Shown piece by piece: positions 7,550 through 11,255 of a DNA stretch of 11,255 bases. Under the pieces are notes generated by a model. That model had not been told where the DNA came from and ran no database searches. It was given only the letters and a program-made list of their open reading frames with translations. Both the position numbers and the translations under genes were made by a program. Within the stretch, counting starts at the first letter, position 1. The number at the start of each line of letters is the position of its first letter. This DNA is from DUOD01 sp050945235. GTDB lineage: Bacteria; Bacillota; Clostridia; DUOD01. The stretch lies in NCBI GenBank assembly GCA_050945235.1, contig JBMNSO010000051.1, positions 1-11,255 on the forward strand, read 5' to 3'.

Positions 7550-7594
7550 GCTGTTCTTAACAGTATATCACAGCTGTCTTTAACAGTATATCAC
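7550..7594 (-). repeat. Tandem 22-nt direct repeat with -10-like elements facing rqcH
   Basis: Two copies, 7550-7571 and 7573-7594, are 20 of 22 identical and differ only by a swapped TC/CT pair. They share GCTGT at the left and TTAACAGTATATCAC at the right. Copy 1 contains the perfect dyad CTGTT-CTT-AACAG (7551-7563); copy 2 retains four of its five pairs. Read on the minus strand, each copy contains TGATATACT, which fits an extended -10 element (TGnTATAAT), at 7562-7570 and 7585-7593. No good -35 box accompanies either. The likely roles are tandem promoters for rqcH and/or a two-site operator. The repeat is directly visible; its function is inferred. Confidence 0.65.
7562..7570 (-). promoter_or_regulatory. 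Candidate extended -10 for rqcH, proximal copy
   Basis: On the minus strand this reads TGATATACT. Transcription would begin near 7555, about 54 nt before the rqcH ATG, and cross the AAGGAGG site. At 17-nt spacing the -35 position falls on the -10 of the distal copy (7585-7590), so recognition would depend on the extended -10 or on an activator. Confidence 0.4.
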
Positions 7595-7638
7595 CTGAGT
7601 CTAAAAATTAAAAGTAAGCAAAAATATCAAAATATCTG

Positions 7639-7667
7639 TTGTAAAAATAAGCATTAAGTTGTATCAT
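7639..7667 (+). promoter_or_regulatory. Candidate promoter for the yicC-remA-gmk operon
   Basis: TTGTAA (7639-7644) and TATCAT (7662-7667) are separated by 17 nt and match four and five of six consensus positions. Transcription would begin near 7674, about 100 nt before yicC. Closer TATAAT words at 7720-7725 and 7743-7748 lack a usable -35. The high AT content makes chance matches likely. Confidence 0.35.
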
Positions 7668-7772
7668 AATAAAAATAAAAGGTTAATTATTATAAATAAG
7701 GTTTTTTGAGGCTAAAATTTATAATATGGAACAATAATAATGTATAATGGTTATGGAAGGAATGGTTTTATA

Positions 7773-8651
7773 ATGCTAAAAAGCATGACCGGTTACGGGC
7801 GGGGTGAAAAAAGGTCGGGTGACCGGGAAGTGGTGGTAGAGATAAAGACCCTCAACCACAGGTATACGGACTTTAACATCAGGATGGCCAAACACTTAAA
7901 CTTCTTGGAAGAAGACATAAAAAAACACGTGCAAAAACTGGTGTTTAGGGGCAGGATAGAAGTATACATAAATTTTAGGAATGGCTGCAGTCAGCCCCAG
8001 AAACTATCGGTCAATGGTTCCCTGGCCGGGGAGTATATAAAGGTCTTAAAGCATATTGCCGATCATTATAACGCCGAATTGAAACTGGATGCTCAAACAA
8101 TAGCCCAGTACCCGGATATAATAAATGTGGAGGAAGTGCCGGAAGACGAGGATGCCTTAAGGGGTATTATTTTTTCGGCCCTGGATGAAGCCCTGGACAA
8201 CCTTATAGCAATGCGTAGCCGGGAGGGCAGCCAAATGAAGGATGACATAATAATGCGCCTGGATGCCATTGAGGCCATGGTTGATGCAATAGATAAGAGG
8301 AGCCCTGAGATAGTAAAGGAATACAGGGATAAGTTAAATAAAAGAATACAGGAACTTATAGGCCAGGTTGAGTTGGACCAGGCACGGCTGGTAAACGAGG
8401 TAGCCTTTTTTGCGGAAAGGAGCAATATTACCGAAGAACTTACCAGGCTTCACAGCCATTTAATCCAAATCCGGTCTGCCCTGGAAAGCAATGAGCCAGT
8501 GGGAAGGAAGCTGGATTTTATCATCCAGGAGATGAACAGGGAAGTCAATACAATAGCCTCCAAATCCGGTGATATAGACATTATAAACATGGTGGTTGGC
8601 ATAAAGACAGAATTGGAGAAGATCAGGGAGCAAGTACAAAATATAGAATAG
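7773..8651 (+). CDS. yicC: YicC/YloC-family endoribonuclease
   Basis: This is a YicC-family protein (YloC in B. subtilis, DUF1732 C-terminal domain). E. coli YicC is linked to RNA turnover and members are reported to be endoribonucleases; the substrate here is unknown. From ATG 7773 the protein has 292 residues, the usual length, and begins with the family signature MLKSMTGYGRGE. Other signatures: EIKTLNHRY (23-31), NEVAFFAERSNITEEL (208-223), RLHSHL (225-230), and GRKLDFIIQEMNREVNTIAS (244-263). An in-frame ATG at 7740 would add 11 non-family residues and lacks a Shine-Dalgarno, whereas GGAAGGA (7755-7761) precedes ATG 7773 at slightly long spacing. It is the first gene of a run of six on this strand. 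Confidence 0.94.
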   Translation: MLKSMTGYGRGEKRSGDREVVVEIKTLNHRYTDFNIRMAKHLNFLEEDIKKHVQKLVFRGRIEVYINFRNGCSQPQKLSVNGSLAGEYIKVLKHIADHYNAELKLDAQTIAQYPDIINVEEVPEDEDALRGIIFSALDEALDNLIAMRSREGSQMKDDIIMRLDAIEAMVDAIDKRSPEIVKEYRDKLNKRIQELIGQVELDQARLVNEVAFFAERSNITEELTRLHSHLIQIRSALESNEPVGRKLDFIIQEMNREVNTIASKSGDIDIINMVVGIKTELEKIREQVQNIE

Positions 8652-8673
8652 TAAAAAACGGGAGGAATGAAAA

Positions 8674-8940
8674 ATGAACATGAAATTAATAAACATTGGT
8701 TTTGGAAATATAGTATCTGCCAGTAGGTTGATTGCCATCGTAAGTCCCGAATCTGCACCCATAAAACGTATTATACAGGAAGCCAGGGACAGGGGTATGT
8801 TGATAGATGCTACCTATGGCAGAAGGACCAGGGCGGTTATTATTACCGACAGCGACCACATAATCCTGTCTGCAGTACAGCCGGAGACCGTTGCACACAG
8901 ACTTAATACCAAGAGCGACTACCAAGTAGAAGAGGACTGA
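8674..8940 (+). CDS. remA: RemA, DNA-binding regulator (DUF370)
   Basis: The 88-residue protein is nearly collinear with B. subtilis RemA, a DNA-binding activator of biofilm matrix and osmoprotection genes that forms ring-like oligomers. Diagnostic segments: INIGFGNIVSASR (6-18), IVSPESAPIKR (22-32), DRGMLIDATYGRRTRAV (39-55) and ILSAVQPETVAHRL (64-77). Arginines R18, R50 and R51, which I recall as important for DNA binding in B. subtilis, are all present. The start at 8674 has GGGAGG about 8 nt upstream and aligns the N-terminus with the family; a second ATG two codons later is less likely. It lies 22 nt after yicC and 2 nt before gmk, so it shares expression with housekeeping genes. Its targets in this organism cannot be read from the window. 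Confidence 0.96.
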   Translation: MNMKLINIGFGNIVSASRLIAIVSPESAPIKRIIQEARDRGMLIDATYGRRTRAVIITDSDHIILSAVQPETVAHRLNTKSDYQVEED

Positions 8941-8942
8941 GC

Positions 8943-9554
8943 ATGGGCTCCAAGGGATTGTTGATAGTAATATCCGGGCCATCCGGTGCAGGCAAGGGTA
9001 CGGTGTGCAGGGCATTGATGAAGGAATGCAAGGACCTGCACCTGTCCGTATCAGCAACAACTAGGCGGCCCCGGGCGGGAGAGACTGATGGGAAGAGCTA
9101 TTTTTTCATAGACGAGGAAAAGTTCCTGGATATGAAGGAACACAATGCATTTCTGGAACATGCCCAGGTATACGGAAACTATTACGGTACCCCCAAGGAA
9201 TATGTCCTTAACATGCTGAATAGTGGACGGGATGTGCTGCTGGAGATAGATATTCAGGGCGCGTTGCAGGTGAAGGAGACCTACAAGGACGGTATATTTA
9301 TATTTATTGTTCCCCCTTCCATGGATGAACTCAAGCAGAGGATTATAAAGAGGGGTTCCGAGACTGAGGAGACCTTTAAGACCAGGTTCAATAGCGCCTT
9401 CGGCGAACTTGAATACTGCAGCCAGTACAATTATGTAGTGGTAAATGATTCGGTCAGAAATGCTTCCGAAAAGATAAAGGCAATAATAACTGCGGAAAAA
9501 TGCAAGGTAAGCAGGAACAAGGATTTATTCGCATCTTTGAGAGGAGGAAAATAA
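8943..9554 (+). CDS. gmk: Guanylate kinase
   Basis: Gmk phosphorylates GMP to GDP with ATP in the cytoplasm, a step in GTP supply that also links to the (p)ppGpp response in Firmicutes. The 203-residue length is usual. Visible: P-loop GPSGAGKGT (12-20, K18); GMP-binding SVSATTRRPRAGE (35-47), with R41 and R44; YGNYYGTPKEYV (77-88) in the GMP-binding domain; EIDIQGA (101-107) after a hydrophobic strand; and a lid region with RIIKRGSE (133-140) and R148. The start lies 2 nt after the remA stop with a modest AGAGG upstream, so translation is probably coupled. The order remA-gmk-rpoZ is conserved in Bacilli and Clostridia. Confidence 0.97.
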   Translation: MGSKGLLIVISGPSGAGKGTVCRALMKECKDLHLSVSATTRRPRAGETDGKSYFFIDEEKFLDMKEHNAFLEHAQVYGNYYGTPKEYVLNMLNSGRDVLLEIDIQGALQVKETYKDGIFIFIVPPSMDELKQRIIKRGSETEETFKTRFNSAFGELEYCSQYNYVVVNDSVRNASEKIKAIITAEKCKVSRNKDLFASLRGGK

Positions 9555-9559
9555 TAAAG

Positions 9560-9766
9560 ATGATATATCCACCCATAGATGAACTAATAACGAAGGTTGA
9601 TAGTAGGTATACGCTGGTAGTAGAGACGGCTAAAAGGGCCAGACAACTGGTGAGCGGGTCGGAACCTAAAAGCACCGTAAAGTCCGGGAAACCAGTTACC
9701 ACGGCAGTGCAAGAGATATATGAAGGAAAGGTAACCTATAAAAGAACACGGGAAGGTATTAAATAA
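9560..9766 (+). CDS. rpoZ: DNA-directed RNA polymerase omega subunit
   Basis: Omega is the small subunit that assists folding and assembly of beta-prime into RNA polymerase. The 68-residue product from ATG 9560 starts MIYPPIDELITKVDSRYTLV, contains the AKRARQL helix (24-30), and ends with KPVTTAVQEIYEGKV (44-58), all family hallmarks. A strong AGGAGG (9542-9547) lies 12 nt upstream, within the last codons of gmk. An upstream in-frame ATG at 9500 would add about 20 residues unrelated to the family and overlap gmk, so it was not chosen. It sits 5 nt after gmk and 10 nt before coaBC. Confidence 0.95.
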   Translation: MIYPPIDELITKVDSRYTLVVETAKRARQLVSGSEPKSTVKSGKPVTTAVQEIYEGKVTYKRTREGIK

Positions 9767-9770
9767 TAAA

Positions 9771-9775
9771 AGGGG
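9771..9775 (+). promoter_or_regulatory. coaBC Shine-Dalgarno, favours TTG at 9783
   Basis: AGGGG lies one base before ATG 9777, too close for that start, but 7 nt before TTG 9783, the usual distance. The TTG start would give MLEGKTIAVGITGG, which matches the usual N-terminus of CoaBC better than MKLLEGKT. This organism already uses TTG for pyrE. Confidence 0.5.
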
Positions 9776-9776
9776 T

Positions 9777-10970
9777 ATGAAATTGCTTGAGGGAAAAACG
9801 ATAGCTGTTGGTATAACCGGAGGCATCGCGGCTTATAAGGCCGCAGACATAGTCAGTAGGCTAAAGAAATTAGGTGCCTGCGTCCATGTGATAATGACCC
9901 AGAATGCCACTAGGTTTATAACTCCCCTTACCCTGCAGACATTGTCACAAAACAGGGTGGTGGTGGATATGTTTGATCAGCCCGATCATTGGGAAATAGA
10001 TCATATATCCATAGCCCAAAAGGCTGATCTGGTGGTCATCGCTCCGGCCAGCGCCAATATAATAGGCAAGATAGCCGGTGGCATAGCGGATGATATGCTG
10101 TCCACTACCGTCATGGCCACAAAGGCCCATGTCATAATTGCTCCCGCAATGAATACAAATATGTACGAGAATCGGTTTGTCCAACGAAACCTTAATAAGT
10201 TGAAAGATGGTGGGTTTACCGTTATTGAACCGGGGGAGGGCAGGCTGGCCTGTGGTGATAAGGGGAAGGGCAGACTACAGGATACCGATGTTATCATAAA
10301 CGCTATCCTCGGTTTTTTTAAGGCCCGTCAGGATTATGAGGGTATAAACGCCCTGGTGACCGCCGGACCTACCCAGGAGCCCATTGACCCGGTCAGATTT
10401 ATAACAAACCATTCCAGCGGTAAGATGGGGTATGCCATAGCCGCAGCCTTTGCTCAGAGGGGTGCCCGGGTCAAGCTGGTAACGGGGCCTACCCACCTGG
10501 CACCGCCCCAAGGTGTGGAGGTAATAAGGATACAACGGGCCAGAGAGATGCTGGACCGGGTGATGGAACATTTCCCCTGGGCCGATATAGTAGTGAAAGC
10601 GGCGGCGGTCAGTGATTACCGTCCAATGGAGGAACTGGGGCATAAACTGAAGAAACAGCAGGACGAACTTAATATACCCCTTGTCAAAAACCCCGATATA
10701 CTTATGGAACTGGGTAGAATAAAGGGCGATAAAAAACTCATCGGTTTTGCGGCGGAAACCGATAATGTAAAGGAATACGCCCGTCAGAAACTGCTTAATA
10801 AGAACGTTGACATGATAGTGGCAAATGACGTAACAGCCCAGGACGCTGGGTTTTATTCGGATACCAACAGGGTTTCGATAATATTTTCCAACGGAGAGGT
10901 GTTGGATTTGCCTAATATGCCCAAACAGGAACTTGCCCATATCATACTGGATAAAATAAAAACCCTTTAA
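9777..10970 (+). CDS. coaBC: Bifunctional PPC decarboxylase / phosphopantothenate-cysteine ligase
   Basis: CoaBC makes 4'-phosphopantetheine for coenzyme A: CoaB condenses phosphopantothenate with cysteine using CTP, then CoaC decarboxylates the product with FMN. The 397 residues match the fused bacterial form. CoaC half (about 1-185): GITGGIAAYKA (12-22), catalytic DHISIA with H76, PASAN (90-94), PAMN (123-126, N126), and the flap LACGDKGKGR with C159. CoaB half (about 188-397): VTAGPTQEPIDPVRFITNHS (194-213) with N211, SGKMGYAIA (214-222), KAAAVSDYRP (274-283), and K290 at the position of the ligase lysine of the E. coli enzyme. All expected catalytic residues are present. The start may be TTG 9783 rather than ATG 9777. 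It lies 10 nt after rpoZ and 7 nt before priA. Confidence 0.97.
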   Translation: MKLLEGKTIAVGITGGIAAYKAADIVSRLKKLGACVHVIMTQNATRFITPLTLQTLSQNRVVVDMFDQPDHWEIDHISIAQKADLVVIAPASANIIGKIAGGIADDMLSTTVMATKAHVIIAPAMNTNMYENRFVQRNLNKLKDGGFTVIEPGEGRLACGDKGKGRLQDTDVIINAILGFFKARQDYEGINALVTAGPTQEPIDPVRFITNHSSGKMGYAIAAAFAQRGARVKLVTGPTHLAPPQGVEVIRIQRAREMLDRVMEHFPWADIVVKAAAVSDYRPMEELGHKLKKQQDELNIPLVKNPDILMELGRIKGDKKLIGFAAETDNVKEYARQKLLNKNVDMIVANDVTAQDAGFYSDTNRVSIIFSNGEVLDLPNMPKQELAHIILDKIKTL

Positions 10971-10977
10971 AAAAACC

Positions 10978-11255
10978 ATGACTGTGATGAATCTTTATGC
11001 AAGCATAGTTATCATATCATCAAGTTCTCATTTGGATAATATCTTTACATATAGAGTCCCACAACAGCTAATATCCACCGTGAGGCCAGGGGTGAGGGTT
11101 CAGGTACCCTTCGGCCCGAGAAACGGTAAGAAGGAAGGATATGTTGTAAAGGTGGACCGCGAAATTGAGCCGGGGTTGTTGAAAAAAGGGGTGAAGGACA
11201 TAACAGCCGTCCTTGACCCCTGGTCGGTGTTTACCCCAAAAGCCCTGGACCTGGC
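10978..11255 (+). CDS. priA: Primosomal protein N' (replication restart helicase PriA), 3' partial
   Basis: PriA recognises stalled forks and D-loops and reloads the replicative helicase. Only the first 92 codons are in the window and the frame is open to the edge. They match the N-terminal 3'-DNA-binding domain: YASIVISSSSHLDNIFTYRV, then PGVRVQVPFGPRNGKKEGYV, the usual RVxVPFG-GYVV pattern. No clear Shine-Dalgarno precedes ATG 10978. The ATG at 10987, giving MNLYASIV, matches relatives that begin MNFAEVIV and may be the real start, but it also lacks a good site. The gene starts 7 nt after coaBC, so termination-reinitiation coupling is likely. Position after coaBC is the conserved Firmicute order. 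The helicase and zinc-binding domains lie beyond the window. Confidence 0.9.
   Translation, partial: MTVMNLYASIVIISSSSHLDNIFTYRVPQQLISTVRPGVRVQVPFGPRNGKKEGYVVKVDREIEPGLLKKGVKDITAVLDPWSVFTPKALDL

Larger units (their letters stand above)
7502..7772. other. Divergent AT-rich intergenic region, rqcH / yicC
   Basis: This 271-nt gap separates the starts of rqcH and yicC and should hold the promoters for both transcripts. The rqcH half holds its Shine-Dalgarno (7508-7514) and the 22-nt direct repeat. GGTGATA at 7530-7536 is complementary to TATCACC at 7589-7595 and so flanks the repeat as a long-range inverted pair. The yicC half (about 7600-7740) is extremely AT-rich with several TATAAT-like words. 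No gene is visible in it. Confidence 0.7.

Noticed and set aside
7687..7707. TTATT-ATA-AATAA hairpin followed by six T's upstream of yicC
   Set aside because: The stem is five A-T pairs only, so it is too weak for a terminator, and such patterns are expected in this very AT-rich stretch.
7740..7772. Eleven-codon N-terminal extension of yicC from ATG 7740
   Set aside because: The family begins at MLKSMTGYGRGE, the upstream ATG lacks a Shine-Dalgarno, and the segment overlaps a TATAAT-like word.
9500..9559. Upstream ATG for rpoZ inside gmk
   Set aside because: The added residues do not resemble omega; AGGAGG at 9542-9547 serves ATG 9560, where the family N-terminus begins.
10275..10979. Minus-strand 234-codon open frame opposite coaBC
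   Set aside because: It is antisense to the CoaB domain, whose catalytic motifs are all intact, and has no family-like motifs.
1..11255. Search for a novel defence system, mobile element, CRISPR array, tRNA or rRNA
   Set aside because: Nearly all of the window is accounted for by conserved housekeeping genes in a known Firmicute order; no transposase, integrase, array-like repeats with spacers or RNA gene signatures are seen.

Overview
The window is chromosomal housekeeping DNA from a Gram-positive, most probably anaerobic member of the Clostridia. The evidence is a type 1B dihydroorotate dehydrogenase pair (pyrK-pyrD), a clostridial-type PyrE ending in a CPLC segment, RemA, an RqcH-type NFACT protein, and gene order close to the Bacillus/Clostridia pyr-yloA-yloC-remA-gmk-rpoZ-coaBC-priA neighbourhood. 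Codon use leans visibly on ATA (Ile) and AGG (Arg), as in many thermophilic Clostridia, but the species cannot be named from this. Coding DNA is moderately GC-rich and the two larger intergenic gaps are strongly AT-rich.

Region 1 (1-5666, plus strand) is the distal half of a de novo pyrimidine operon. It holds carB (5' end cut off by the window edge), pyrK overlapping carB by 4 nt, pyrD starting directly after the pyrK stop codon, and pyrE after a 220-nt AT-rich gap. Together they make carbamoyl phosphate, oxidise dihydroorotate to orotate with electron transfer to NAD, and convert orotate to OMP. pyrF, which sits between pyrD and pyrE in Bacillus subtilis, is absent here. Its place is taken by a spacer with short degenerate repeats that run into the 3' end of pyrD.

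Region 2 (5729-7501, minus strand) is one convergent gene for RqcH/Rqc2 (NFACT family), which rescues stalled 50S-peptidyl-tRNA complexes by alanine tailing. Its signature Asp-Arg pair reads Glu97-Arg98. The divergent intergenic region (7502-7772) carries a near-perfect 22-nt direct repeat, each copy containing a TGATATACT extended -10-like element facing rqcH.

Region 3 (7773-11255, plus strand) is a tight operon: yicC, remA, gmk, rpoZ, coaBC and the first 92 codons of priA, with gaps of 22, 2, 5, 10 and 7 nt. It combines an RNA-processing protein, a DNA-binding regulator, GMP kinase, RNA polymerase omega, coenzyme A synthesis and replication restart.

I found no mobile element, CRISPR array, RNA gene or clearly new system. 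The points most worth a second look are the repeats in the two intergenic regions, the E97 substitution in RqcH, and a divergent segment in CarB where a strongly conserved motif is expected.
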